From Streptomyces sp. DHE7-1 (lineage in GTDB: Bacteria; Actinomycetota; Actinomycetes; Streptomycetales; Streptomycetaceae): 64,000 bases of DNA. The notes beneath the pieces are model-generated. The model had not been told where the DNA came from and did not search any database. It saw nothing but the letters and a program-made list of their open reading frames with translations. Below are positions 27,948 through 36,652 of the stretch, in pieces. Where the stretch lies: NCBI GenBank assembly GCA_016432725.1, contig JACJDG010000003.1:992001-1056000 (forward strand), given 5' to 3'. The first letter of the stretch is position 1. The number at the start of each line of letters is the position of its first letter. The position numbers were made by a program, and so were the translations under genes.

Positions 27948-28706
27948 CTATCCCACGCGGCTCCGCCGGCCGAGCGACGCGGACAGTTCCTGCTGGTAGT
28001 CCGCGTAGGCGGCGCGCAGGGCCTCCCCCGGCCAGCCGGCGGGCAGCAGGCCGGCCGGCAGCACGGGGTCGGTGAGCAGGTGCCGCACGGCCGCCGCGAA
28101 GGCGGTGAGACGGTCGGCCGGCCGGCGGGCCGCGGCGGTGCGGGCGAGCAGGATGTGCGCGGTGGCGGCCCACTCCTCCAGGGGCCACAGCCGGGCGGCC
28201 AGGTCGTGCGGGTCGCCGTCGGGGCGCGCGGTGTACGACAGCGTCACGCGCGTGAGGCCGGCGGGCAGCGCCCTGCCGAGGTTGGCCGGGCGCAGCCACA
28301 CGCCCTCACGGAGTTCGGCCAGGCGCAGGGCGGTCAGGCGGGTGCGCAGATCGGCCCGTTCGGCGGGGCCTCGGCCCGTCGCCGTGATCACCAGCATCTC
28401 CCAGTCCCCGTGCCACGCGCGCGTGGCAGGGCGCAGCGCCTCGTCCTGGCGTCGCTGACGGGCCAGCAGCCGGTCGCTGAGCCGGTAGACGGCGTCGGTG
28501 CGCCGGAGGTCGCCCGCCGCCACCATCCGGCTGAGCGCGGCCCGCAGCGTGGAACCGCCCACGCCGAAGGGCTCCACCAGCCCGACGAGGTCCTTCACCG
28601 GAAGCTCGGGCGGATGCGCGCCCAGGAGCAGGCTCAGCACGACCGACCGCGCGGACAGCGGCCGCAGCGCCGCTCCGCCCGGCTCGGCTGACACGTTCAT
28701 GCGCAT
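27948..28706 (-). CDS. PaaX-family transcriptional regulator
   Basis: A protein of about 252 residues with the PaaX layout: winged HTH ('LSARSVVLSLLLGAHPPELP', 'LVGLVEPFGVGGSTLRAALSRMVAAG' in pieces), a central ferredoxin-like domain with 'WHGDWEMLVITATGR', and a C-terminal domain. PaaX represses phenylacetate degradation genes by sensing phenylacetyl-CoA; this paralogue probably senses an acyl-CoA linked to the divergent AidB-like dehydrogenase. The ATG at 28706 lacks an obvious ribosome site. The region to the divergent start at 28777 carries an inverted repeat. Confidence 0.85.
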   Translation of the reverse strand: MRMNVSAEPGGAALRPLSARSVVLSLLLGAHPPELPVKDLVGLVEPFGVGGSTLRAALSRMVAAGDLRRTDAVYRLSDRLLARQRRQDEALRPATRAWHGDWEMLVITATGRGPAERADLRTRLTALRLAELREGVWLRPANLGRALPAGLTRVTLSYTARPDGDPHDLAARLWPLEEWAATAHILLARTAAARRPADRLTAFAAAVRHLLTDPVLPAGLLPAGWPGEALRAAYADYQQELSASLGRRSRVG

Positions 28707-28731
28707 GGGCAGACACTGTACGGAGAGTTGT

Positions 28732-28769
28732 TGTTGCATCATTGCTACAGCCGCAGCGAGAGTGCAACA
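28732..28769. promoter_or_regulatory. Inverted repeat in the PaaX/AidB divergent promoter
   Basis: TGTTGCA (28732-28738) and TGCAACA (28763-28769) are exact inverted copies separated by 24 bases, within the 70-bp region between the two divergent starts. It is a candidate PaaX-type operator that would control both genes. Confidence 0.5.
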
Positions 28770-28776
28770 TGACTCC

Positions 28777-30438
28777 ATGGACTCGACATCCGCGCAGCCG
28801 CGGTCGCGGTACGCCACCCACGACGTGACCAACCAGGCCCCGCCCCTGGCCCCGTACGACGCCTCGGAGGACCGGGCCCTCCTCGAGGGACTGCGCCGGG
28901 AGGGTGCGGGCTGGGCCGAGGACGGCCTGCGGCGGCTGGGGCGGCGGGCCGGCAGCGCGGAGGCCCAGGAGTGGGGCGAGCTGGCCAATCTGCACGAACC
29001 GGAACTGCGCACCCACGACCGCTACGGCCACCGGGTCGACGAGGTCGAGTTCCATCCGAGCTGGCACCACCTGATGCGGACGGCGGTCGCCGAGGGCCTG
29101 GCCGGCGCCCCCTGGGCGGACGACCGCACCGGCGCCCACGTGGCGCGCACCGCGGGCGGCCTGGTGTGGGGACACACGGAGGCCGGGCACGGCTGCCCGA
29201 CCTCGATGACGTACGCCGCCGTGCCCGCCCTGCGCGCCCAGCCCGACCTCGCCAAGGTCTACGAGCCGCTGCTGACCAGCCGCGAGTACGAGCCGGGGCT
29301 GCGCGTCCCGGCCGAGAAGCCCGGGCTGCTCGCCGGGATGGGCATGACCGAGAAGCAGGGCGGTTCCGACGTCCGCACCAACACCACCGTGGCCATGCCC
29401 ACCGCGGAGGCGGGCGTCTACACGCTGCGCGGGCACAAGTGGTTCACCTCGGCGCCCATGTGCGACGTCTTCCTGGTGCTCGCGCAGGCCCCGGGCGGCC
29501 TGTCCTGCTTCCTGGTGCCGCGCGTGCTGCCGGACGGCAGCCGGAACACCTTCCGCATCCAGCGGCTGAAGGACAAGCTCGGCAACCGGTCCAACGCGTC
29601 CTCCGAGCCGGAGTTCGACCGGACGGTGGCATGGCTGGTCGGGCCGGAGGGCCGGGGGGTGAAGACGATCATCGAGATGGTCAACTGCACCCGGCTCGAC
29701 TGCGTGATGTCCTCGGCGACCCTCATGCGCAAGACCCTCGTCGAGGCGGGCCACCACGCCCGTCACCGCAGCGCGTTCGGCGCCCGGCTGATCGACCAGC
29801 CGCTGATGCGCAACGTGCTGGCCGATCTGGCGCTGGAGTCGGAGGCGGCGACCACGCTCACCCTGCGGCTGGCCGGCGCCGCGGACCGGGCGGTGCGCGG
29901 GGACGCCGGGGAGCGGGCCTTCCGGCGGATCGCGACCGCCGTGGGCAAGTACTGGGTCACCAAACGGGGACCGGCCTTCACCGCGGAGGCCCTGGAGTGC
30001 CTGGGCGGCAACGGGTACGTCGAGGAGTCCGGGATGCCCCGCCACTACCGGGAGGCCCCGCTGCTCTCCATCTGGGAGGGCTCGGGCAACGTCAACGCGC
30101 TCGACGTGCTGCGCGCTCTGGGGCGGGAACCGGACACCGCGGAGGCCCTGTTCGGCGAACTGGCCCTCGCGCGCGGGGCGGACGCCCGGCTGGACGCCGC
30201 CGTGGCCGGGCTGCGGACGCAGTTGGCCGAAACCGGGCAGGTGGGCGCCCGCCGGCTGGTCGAGCGGATGGCGCTCGCGCTGCAGGCGTCCCTGCTGGTC
30301 CGGCACGCCCCGCACCCGGTGGCGGACGCCTTCTGCGCGACCCGGCTGGGGGGCGACTGGGGACACTCGTTCGGCACGCTGCCCGCCGGGACCGGCCTGG
30401 ACGCGATCCTGGAGCGGGCCCTGCCCGACGCGGGCTGA
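28777..30438 (+). CDS. AidB-like acyl-CoA dehydrogenase
   Basis: A 553-residue FAD protein resembling E. coli AidB rather than the shorter (about 380-residue) acyl-CoA dehydrogenases. It has an AidB-type N-terminal extension, 'MGMTEKQGGSDVRTNTT', 'GHKWFTSAPMCDVFLVLAQ', 'RLKDKLGNRSNASSE' and the end-domain motif 'LECLGGNGYVEESGMPRHYREAPLLSIWEGSGN' in pieces. AidB shows isovaleryl-CoA dehydrogenase activity and protects DNA against alkylation in E. coli. Control by the divergent PaaX-type regulator suggests acyl-CoA catabolism here; both readings stay open. Confidence 0.9.
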   Translation: MDSTSAQPRSRYATHDVTNQAPPLAPYDASEDRALLEGLRREGAGWAEDGLRRLGRRAGSAEAQEWGELANLHEPELRTHDRYGHRVDEVEFHPSWHHLMRTAVAEGLAGAPWADDRTGAHVARTAGGLVWGHTEAGHGCPTSMTYAAVPALRAQPDLAKVYEPLLTSREYEPGLRVPAEKPGLLAGMGMTEKQGGSDVRTNTTVAMPTAEAGVYTLRGHKWFTSAPMCDVFLVLAQAPGGLSCFLVPRVLPDGSRNTFRIQRLKDKLGNRSNASSEPEFDRTVAWLVGPEGRGVKTIIEMVNCTRLDCVMSSATLMRKTLVEAGHHARHRSAFGARLIDQPLMRNVLADLALESEAATTLTLRLAGAADRAVRGDAGERAFRRIATAVGKYWVTKRGPAFTAEALECLGGNGYVEESGMPRHYREAPLLSIWEGSGNVNALDVLRALGREPDTAEALFGELALARGADARLDAAVAGLRTQLAETGQVGARRLVERMALALQASLLVRHAPHPVADAFCATRLGGDWGHSFGTLPAGTGLDAILERALPDAG

Positions 30439-30526
30439 GCCCCTCCCCGGCGAGGGTGCCGGCCTCCCTCGCGGTGGCCGGTGACAGCCGACGAATCGCA
30501 CACAGTCAGCGCATGCTCGCGCTTCG

Positions 30527-30549
30527 TTGTCAGTGCGGTGGTGCAGACT
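30527..30549 (+). promoter_or_regulatory. RecA-NDp/PafBC-like promoter (near match)
   Basis: TTGTCAGTG (30527-30535), eight bases, then CAGACT (30544-30549). The consensus TTGTCRGTG-N8-TAnnnT is met except for C instead of T at the first -10 position. The GTG of the HEAT-repeat gene is 36 bases downstream. Confidence 0.55.
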
Positions 30550-30584
30550 CGCGATCAGGTGCCACTCGTCTGGGGGAGGGGATC

Positions 30585-32570
30585 GTGTTCACCGGGATCG
30601 ACGAGGTCGACTGGGCCTCGCTGCGGCACGCGTACGGCAGCGCACAGGACGTGCCCCGATGGCTGCGCGGACTGGCGTCGGCGGACGCCGCCGAACGTCA
30701 GACCGCGCTGGACGGCATGTACGGCACGGTGCACCACGAGGGCAACGTGTACGACTCGACGCTCGCCTGCGTCCCCTTCCTGTTCTCGCTCGCGGCCCGG
30801 GAGGCGGTGCCGGATCGGGGCGGCATCGTGGAACTGCTGGTCAGCATCGGGGCGGAGAGCGGGGACGCACGCGCGCGCGAGGCGGTCCGGGCGGACGGCG
30901 AGGTGTTCGTGCCGCTGCTCGGGGATCCGGACCCGGGGGTGCGGCGGGCGGCGGCCGGCGCGGTCGTCCGCTTCGTCGACGATCCGGCACGGGTGCTGGG
31001 GCTGCTGCGGCAGCGGATACCCGTCGAGCGGGACGGCCGGGCGCTGCTCGCCCTCACCGAGGCGGTCGGGCTGTTCGCGCGCCGGTACCCGGCACGGGCC
31101 GCCGCGGTGGACCTGCTGGCCGCGCAGAGCGCCCCGCCGCACGACCCCGGGCTGCGCCTCGCGGCGCTCGGCCAGCTCGCGCTCGGTGCGCCCGGGCGGC
31201 TCCCCGCCGACCTGGTGCCGACCGCCGTACGACTGCTGCGGGAGCGGTCCGCCCGCCGCGCGCGCGTCCCGGACCGCTCCGCCAACGACACCCTGGTGGG
31301 CCGATTACGGCGGCTGCGCCCCTCCGACGAGGAGGGCGCCCGGCTGCTGCGCACCCTCCACACCGCGCTCGGGGACCGGACCGGCGACCGCATCACCCTG
31401 CTGACCGGGCAGTTGACCAGCCCGGACCCGGTCGACCGGGGCAACGCCGTATGGATGGCGGCCGTGCTCTTCCGCGGCTGGCGGGCCCGCTTCACCGGGC
31501 CGGTGGCCCTGGTCGGCAGTCAACTGGGCACGGACGAGGAGTGGTTGCGGGACGCGGCCGTCTCCGTCCTGTCGGAGCTTCACGGCCTGGCCGCTCCCGC
31601 GGCGGACGACCTGCACGCCCTCGTCGCCTCCCGGCCCGATCTGTGGACCCACCGCTGGGAGCGCGGCGCACCCTCCGTGGGCGGCGCCCTCAAGGCCCTG
31701 GCCCGCAGCGGCGATCCGCGGGCCGTCCCGGTGCTGGCCCAGGTGCTGGCCGGCCCGGTCGTGCCCGGCGGTCTGGGCGACGAGATCGCGCACCTGGGCC
31801 CGGCCGCCGCTCCCCTCGCTCCCGCGCTGCGGCACCGGCTGGGGCGGATCCCGCTGGACTCGCCGGACGCCGGCGCCCGGGCCGCGCCGCTGCTGGCGGC
31901 GCTGCGGGCCATCGGGGACGTGGAGGCGGCGCCGGAGGTGCTGCGACTGCTGACCGGCGCCCCGGACGGCCTCGGCGGCCGGGACGAAGTCGTCGGACAG
32001 GCGGTCGGGACACTGGACGCCCTCGGCGCCGCCACGCGGGCGGCACCGGTCCTGCGCGCGCTCCTGCACACCCGGCACGCGGCCGCCGCGGCGGGCGCGC
32101 TGTGGTCGGCGGACGGTGACGCCCCGGCCGTGCTTCCCGTGCTGGTACGGGAACTGACACAGGGCGAGCCGGGCGTCCGCCGCCTGGCCGCGCGGCAGTT
32201 GGCCAGGATGGGCCCGGCGGCCCGCGCGGCCTTGCCGGAGCTCCGCCGGGCGGCCGTGTCGGGTCAGGCCGGGCAGCGGACCCTCGCCGCGTGCGCGCTG
32301 TGGCACGTCGGCGGGGACCCGGAACCCGTCCTGCCGGTGCTCCGGGCCGCCTGGTCGGAGAGTCCCGGCGCCCGGGGCCCGATCGCGCGGTGCCTCGTCG
32401 CGATGGGGCCGGCGGGCGCGCCGTTGCGGGACCTCGTACGCGCGGAACTGGCCGCCCCACGACGGCACACGGCGCGGGCGGGCGGGCACGGCGGCCGCGC
32501 GATCGCCGATGACGAGGCGCTCCTCAGAACCTGCGAGGAGGTGGTGTCCGCCGCGCCCGAGCGCTGGTGA
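30585..32570 (+). CDS. HEAT/armadillo-repeat protein
   Basis: A 661-residue soluble protein made almost entirely of helical repeats of about 30-40 residues. Examples are 'FVPLLGDPDPGVRRAAAGAVVRF', 'ELTQGEPGVRRLAARQLARMG' and 'ALPELRRAAVSGQAGQRTLAACALW', split over short gaps. This is a HEAT-type scaffold for protein or nucleic-acid binding with no enzyme domain visible. GTG 30585 has an excellent GGGGGAGGGG site; the frame is open far upstream but that part is antisense-like and has no ribosome site. A damage-type promoter motif lies just upstream. Confidence 0.85.
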   Translation: MFTGIDEVDWASLRHAYGSAQDVPRWLRGLASADAAERQTALDGMYGTVHHEGNVYDSTLACVPFLFSLAAREAVPDRGGIVELLVSIGAESGDARAREAVRADGEVFVPLLGDPDPGVRRAAAGAVVRFVDDPARVLGLLRQRIPVERDGRALLALTEAVGLFARRYPARAAAVDLLAAQSAPPHDPGLRLAALGQLALGAPGRLPADLVPTAVRLLRERSARRARVPDRSANDTLVGRLRRLRPSDEEGARLLRTLHTALGDRTGDRITLLTGQLTSPDPVDRGNAVWMAAVLFRGWRARFTGPVALVGSQLGTDEEWLRDAAVSVLSELHGLAAPAADDLHALVASRPDLWTHRWERGAPSVGGALKALARSGDPRAVPVLAQVLAGPVVPGGLGDEIAHLGPAAAPLAPALRHRLGRIPLDSPDAGARAAPLLAALRAIGDVEAAPEVLRLLTGAPDGLGGRDEVVGQAVGTLDALGAATRAAPVLRALLHTRHAAAAAGALWSADGDAPAVLPVLVRELTQGEPGVRRLAARQLARMGPAARAALPELRRAAVSGQAGQRTLAACALWHVGGDPEPVLPVLRAAWSESPGARGPIARCLVAMGPAGAPLRDLVRAELAAPRRHTARAGGHGGRAIADDEALLRTCEEVVSAAPERW

Positions 32571-32613
32571 GCTTCTTTCCGGTCACGGGGGACGTATGGG
32601 GGTCCCGTGGGCC

Positions 32614-32784
32614 GTGATGGTCTACGGGACGCCGGTAGGGGGTGGGCCGTTGTGGTCCGCGGGACGCCTGAGGCCCGGGACGCCGGCGTGCTCCGCGGGA
32701 CGCCGGGGCCCGGGGAGCCGGTGTGCTCCGTGGGACCCTGAGGCCCGGGGCGCCGTCGTGGTCCGCGGGGGCTCGGGAGCCGGT
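32614..32784. repeat. Tandem array of about five degenerate 35-bp units
   Basis: Units begin at 32614, 32652, 32688, 32723 and 32758 (lengths about 38, 36, 35, 35 and 27). The unit is roughly GTGSTCCGYGGGACSCCKG followed by AGGCCCGGGRMGCCGG. It fills most of the 251-bp gap between the HEAT-repeat gene and the Rv1733c-like gene and is not obviously coding. Confidence 0.75.
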
Positions 32785-32821
32785 GATCCGTTCCGGACGT
32801 ATCCCGGCGTGGTCCCGGGTG

Positions 32822-33418
32822 TCACCACGTCATCCGGCCCCACTGCGGTCCCAGCCGGGCCCATTCCGCGTCCCAGTCGTCCATGCGGCGGCGTTCCAGC
32901 CGGCCGCGGAGGGCGAGTCCGCCGGCGAAGGGGACGGCGGCGGCGCTCAGTCCGACCAGGCCGCCCATGAGAACGGCGCGGAAGGTGGCCTCGGACTCCG
33001 TGGCCGGGCGGCTGACGAGGTGACCCTGCGGGTCGCTCCACACGGTGACCGGGCTGCCGGCCGCGCTGCCCGGCACGACCCGGGCCTGGCCGGAGTGCGC
33101 CGAGCCGTCGGCGGCGGTCCAGCGCACCCGCGCCCAGACCCGCTCCGCACCCGAGGCCTCGGAGGCGCTTCTTCCGGGGGCCCGGGCGACGACCCGGGCC
33201 ACGACGGGCCGCCACGCGGCGCGCTCCCTGGCCAGTCCGTGCTCCACCGACCGGGCGGCGGCGAGTCCGGCCGCCACCCCCACCAGGACGGTCAGCAGCC
33301 AGGCGGCGAGCACCACCCAGGCCTCCAGCACGTCGGACCGGCGCCGCAGCGGATTGCGCCGCCAGCGCCACAGCCGCACCTTGGGACCACGGAACGCCTT
33401 CAAAGGCATCCTCCTCAC
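32822..33418 (-). CDS. Rv1733c-family membrane protein
   Basis: A protein of about 198 residues with a basic start (LWRWRRNPLRRRSDVLEAW), a transmembrane helix at about residues 32-55, a soluble extracytoplasmic segment and a second helix at about 148-170. This is the layout of the actinobacterial Rv1733c-like family, of unknown function. The first start is GTG 33418; ATG 33409 is also possible, but an AGGAGG stretch abuts it too closely. Confidence 0.75.
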   Translation of the reverse strand: MRRMPLKAFRGPKVRLWRWRRNPLRRRSDVLEAWVVLAAWLLTVLVGVAAGLAAARSVEHGLARERAAWRPVVARVVARAPGRSASEASGAERVWARVRWTAADGSAHSGQARVVPGSAAGSPVTVWSDPQGHLVSRPATESEATFRAVLMGGLVGLSAAAVPFAGGLALRGRLERRRMDDWDAEWARLGPQWGRMTW

Positions 33419-33609
33419 GAGCGCACCGACGGGCCGGACCGCACTCCCATACGGGCGCGGCCGCCCCGTTGCTCACGACGAACCGTCTCCCCGACGGTCG
33501 CACGACAGTCCCCCTCCGCGCAGGCGCATGGCGCAACGCGTCGGCGCCGGTCCGCGCGGCGGGCCGACCTCACCGCTGTGACCTGCGGCGACGCGGCTCA
33601 CAGGGGGGA

Positions 33610-33632
33610 CTGTCAGTGGTGGGGTGCAGACT
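33610..33632 (+). promoter_or_regulatory. Weak RecA-NDp/PafBC-like motif
   Basis: CTGTCAGTG, eight bases, then CAGACT, 51 bases upstream of the Asp-box gene start. Two deviations from TTGTCRGTG-N8-TAnnnT make it doubtful, but the -10 hexamer is identical to that before the HEAT-repeat gene. Confidence 0.35.
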
Positions 33633-33682
33633 GACCGGTATCTGACGACTACCTGGACGACGACGTCCCGGAGGTGACCGGC

Positions 33683-34768
33683 ATGACCGAGGTCCTGCTC
33701 GCCGTGGGTACCCGAAAGGGTCTGTTCATCGGGCGGAGGCGAGGTGGCGGCTGGGAGTTCGACGACACTCCCTACTTCAACGCACAGGCGGTCTACTCGG
33801 TCGCCATCGACACCCGGGGAGACCGTCCCCGGTTGCTGGCGGGCGGCGACAGCGCGCACTGGGGCCCGTCGGTGTTCCACTCCGACGACCTGGGCCGCAC
33901 CTGGACCGAACCGGCCCGGCCCGCCGTCAGATTCCCCAAGGACACCGGCGCCTCACTGGAGCGGGTCTGGCAGCTCCACCCGGCCGCCGCCGAACCCGGC
34001 GTGGTGTACGCGGGCACGGAACCGGCCGCGCTGTACCGCTCGGAGGACCGCGGGGAGAGCTTCGAGCTGGTGCGCCCCCTGTGGGAGCACCCGACCCGTT
34101 CCCGGTGGGTGCCGGGCGGTGGCGGGGAGGGGCTGCACACGGTGCTCACCGACGCGCGCGATCCGCTGGCCGTGACCGTCGCCGTGTCCACCGCCGGGGT
34201 GTTCCGCACCCGGGACGGCGGGTCGAGCTGGGCGCCGTCCAACTCCGGTGTGTCCGCGGTGTTCCTGCCGGATCCCGATCCGGAGTTCGGTCAGTGCGTG
34301 CACAAGGTCGCGCGCGACGCGGCCGACCCCGACCGGCTGTACCTGCAGAACCACTGGGGGGTGTACCGCAGCGACGACGCGGGCGGGAAGTGGACCGACA
34401 TCGGCGCGGGACTGCCGTCGACGTTCGGCTTCGCGGTGGCCGCCCATCCGCACCGGGGCGGGACGGCGTACGTCTTCCCGATCAACGCCGACGCCGACCG
34501 GGTGCCGGCCGGGCGCCGCTGCCGGGTCTACCGTACGCAGGACGCGGGCGAGAGCTGGGAGCCGCTGTCCAAGGGGCTGCCGTCCGAGGACCACTACGGC
34601 ACCGTGCTGCGGGACGCGCTCTGCACGGACGACGCCGATCCGGCCGGGGTCTACTTCGGCAACCGCAACGGCGAGGTGTTCGCCTCGGCCGACGACGGCG
34701 ACACCTGGCGGCAACTGGCGTCCCATCTGCCGGATGTGCTGTGCGTGCGGGCCGCCGTGGTCGGCTGA
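33683..34768 (+). CDS. Asp-box (BNR) beta-propeller protein, sialidase-like fold
   Basis: A 361-residue protein with at least six Asp boxes (S/T-x-D-x-G-x-x-W/F): 'SDDLGRTW', 'SEDRGESF', 'TRDGGSSW', 'SDDAGGKW', 'TQDAGESW' and 'SADDGDTW', evenly spaced as propeller blades. There is no signal peptide, and the sialidase FRIP motif and catalytic Arg triad are not evident, so a glycosidase function is doubtful; such proteins are often annotated as exo-alpha-sialidases. The ATG follows GGAGGTGACC closely. A ligand-binding or photosystem-stability-factor-like role is possible. Confidence 0.8.
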   Translation: MTEVLLAVGTRKGLFIGRRRGGGWEFDDTPYFNAQAVYSVAIDTRGDRPRLLAGGDSAHWGPSVFHSDDLGRTWTEPARPAVRFPKDTGASLERVWQLHPAAAEPGVVYAGTEPAALYRSEDRGESFELVRPLWEHPTRSRWVPGGGGEGLHTVLTDARDPLAVTVAVSTAGVFRTRDGGSSWAPSNSGVSAVFLPDPDPEFGQCVHKVARDAADPDRLYLQNHWGVYRSDDAGGKWTDIGAGLPSTFGFAVAAHPHRGGTAYVFPINADADRVPAGRRCRVYRTQDAGESWEPLSKGLPSEDHYGTVLRDALCTDDADPAGVYFGNRNGEVFASADDGDTWRQLASHLPDVLCVRAAVVG

Positions 34769-34862
34769 ACCGGGTGATCGTGCGAGGGAGGTGAGGGCGG
34801 CGGCCGGCCGGGCCCGGTCGCGGCTTGATCGGCGACCGGGGCCCGGCAGTAGGGTGACGCCC

Positions 34863-35540
34863 GTGGCACCACGACCCTTGCATGAAATCGTCGAACCGGG
34901 CTGGGCCAAGGCCCTGGAACCCGTCACCGGACGCGTCGCCGCGATGGGCGATTTCCTGCGCGCGGAGATCGCCGCGGGACGCACCTACCTCCCCGCCGGA
35001 CCGAACGTCCTGCGCGCCTTTCAGCAACCCTTCGACGACGTACGGGTCCTGATCGTCGGTCAGGACCCCTACCCGACCCCGGGACACGCGGTCGGGCTCT
35101 CGTTCTCGGTCGCGCCGGAGGTACGACCGCTGCCGCCGAGCCTGATCAACATCTTCCGCGAGCTGCACAGCGACCTGGGGCTGCCCCAGCCCTCCACCGG
35201 CGACCTCACACCCTGGACGCAACAGGGCGTGCTGCTGCTCAACCGGGCGCTCACCACGGCACCGCGCAGTCCGGCCGCGCATCGCGGCAAGGGCTGGGAG
35301 GAGGTCACCGAGCAGGCGATCCGGGCCCTGGCCGGGCGCGGCAAGCCGCTGGTGTCGATCCTGTGGGGGCGCGACGCCCGCAACCTGCGTCCGCTGCTGG
35401 GCCGGCTGCCGGCCGTGGAGTCGGCGCACCCGTCGCCCATGTCGGCCGACCGCGGCTTCTTCGGTTCGCGTCCGTTCAGCCGGGCCAACGACCTGCTGAT
35501 CGAGCAGGGCGGACAGCCGGTGGACTGGCGCCTGCCGTGA
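34863..35540 (+). CDS. ung: Uracil-DNA glycosylase, family 1
   Basis: Removes uracil from DNA to start base-excision repair. At 225 residues it carries the family-1 water-activating motif [11 protein letters not shown] (about residues 66-76) and the DNA-intercalation loop HPSPMSA (about 189-195), with '[10 protein letters not shown]' between. The start is GTG 34863. TAGGGT lies about 6 bases upstream with TTGATC 19 bases further, so the message may be leaderless. It overlaps the next gene by four bases. Confidence 0.95.
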   Translation: MAPRPLHEIVEPGWAKALEPVTGRVAAMGDFLRAEIAAGRTYLPAGPNVLRAFQQPFDDVRVLIVGQDPYPTPGHAVGLSFSVAPEVRPLPPSLINIFRELHSDLGLPQPSTGDLTPWTQQGVLLLNRALTTAPRSPAAHRGKGWEEVTEQAIRALAGRGKPLVSILWGRDARNLRPLLGRLPAVESAHPSPMSADRGFFGSRPFSRANDLLIEQGGQPVDWRLP

Positions 35541-36502
35541 CCGCCGCCGGCTACCTGGCCGTGGACTCCGGGGGTTCCGGCCTCCGGGTCGCCGTCGGCG
35601 TGCCCGGGCGGCCACCGTCGGCCCGGGGGGAGTCGCGGGAGCCGGTGCGTACCGGTGCGCGGGGCATCGACCCCGCGCACCTCATGGCGCAACTCCTCCC
35701 GTTGGCCCGGGAGCTGACCGCGCGGGCCGTGGTCGGCGAGCTGGGCACGGCCGTCGTGGGCGCCGCCGGGTTCGCCACCCTGGGTGACGCCCTGCGCGCC
35801 GAACTGCCGGGCCTGCTGGCCCGTGAACTGGGTGTGCGGTCCGTCGCGCTCGCCGCCGACGCCGTGACGGCCTACGTGGGTGCCCTGGGGCCGCGGCCGG
35901 GTGCGGTGGTCGCCGGGGGCACCGGTCTGATCGCGATCGGCACGGATCTGCGCCGCTGGTACCGGGCGGACGGCTGGGGTCATCTGCTCGGCGACTGCGG
36001 CGGCGGGGCCTGGATCGGGCGGGCCGGTCTCGAGGCGGCGCTGCGCGCCCATGACGGCCGTGACGCCGGCTCCGCACCGCTGCGGGCCGGCGCCGAGGAG
36101 CAGTTCGGCCCGCTGGCCGGCCTGCCCGGCCTGCTCTACCCGCGCTCCGACCGCCCCGCGCTGCTCGCGTCGTTCGCGCCGCGAGTGGCCGCCTGCGCCC
36201 CGCACGATCCGGTGGCCGCCGGCATCCTGCGCGCGGCGGCCCGCGCCATGGCCGAGTCCGCCGCGGCCGTCTGTCCGGACTCCGGAGCGGCCGAAGTGGC
36301 ACTGACCGGAGGTCTCTTCAACATGGGCGACCCGCTGCTCGTTCCGGTGCGTGAGGAGTTGGCGCACCGGCTGCCGCGGGCCCGGCTGGTCCCGGCCGAG
36401 GGCGACCCGCTGCACGGCTGTGTGCGGATCGCGGGTGAGCTGGCGGCCGAACAGCTCACACTTCCGGGCGAATCGACCATGCTTCATATCGTCCGCACAT
36501 AG
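35537..36502 (+). CDS. BadF/BadG-type ATPase, N-acetylglucosamine kinase-like
   Basis: A 321-residue sugar-kinase-fold protein of the BadF/BadG/BcrA/D group, to which N-acetylglucosamine kinases belong. The phosphate loops are '[15 protein letters not shown]' and '[11 protein letters not shown]', with 'GGWIG'-type '[14 protein letters not shown]' and '[10 protein letters not shown]'. It starts at a GTG overlapping the ung stop (GTGA), so translation is coupled. A DasR-like site lies 2 kb downstream at the lactonase promoter, consistent with but not proof of amino-sugar metabolism. Confidence 0.8.
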   Translation: MTAAGYLAVDSGGSGLRVAVGVPGRPPSARGESREPVRTGARGIDPAHLMAQLLPLARELTARAVVGELGTAVVGAAGFATLGDALRAELPGLLARELGVRSVALAADAVTAYVGALGPRPGAVVAGGTGLIAIGTDLRRWYRADGWGHLLGDCGGGAWIGRAGLEAALRAHDGRDAGSAPLRAGAEEQFGPLAGLPGLLYPRSDRPALLASFAPRVAACAPHDPVAAGILRAAARAMAESAAAVCPDSGAAEVALTGGLFNMGDPLLVPVREELAHRLPRARLVPAEGDPLHGCVRIAGELAAEQLTLPGESTMLHIVRT

Positions 36503-36652
36503 GAGGATCGCCCACTTCTCGTTCCATCTGTCCGGCGCGTGCCCGAAACACATGCCAAACGGGCGTAACTCATCAGACAAAAGCGGACGGATACCGCTCA
36601 CCTGCACCCTCCCCGAACAGGGGAACCCAAAGAGCCAGTAACATGCGGCGCC

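Noticed and set aside
28971..30584. A long upstream extension of the HEAT-repeat frame (total 1,199 codons).
   Set aside because: It overlaps the AidB-like gene in another frame and is Arg/Pro/Gly-rich. GTG 30585 has a strong ribosome site and begins the repeat domain.
33683..34768. Calling the Asp-box protein a sialidase.
   Set aside because: Asp boxes are present, but there is no FRIP motif, no clear Arg triad and no signal peptide, so only the propeller fold is supported.
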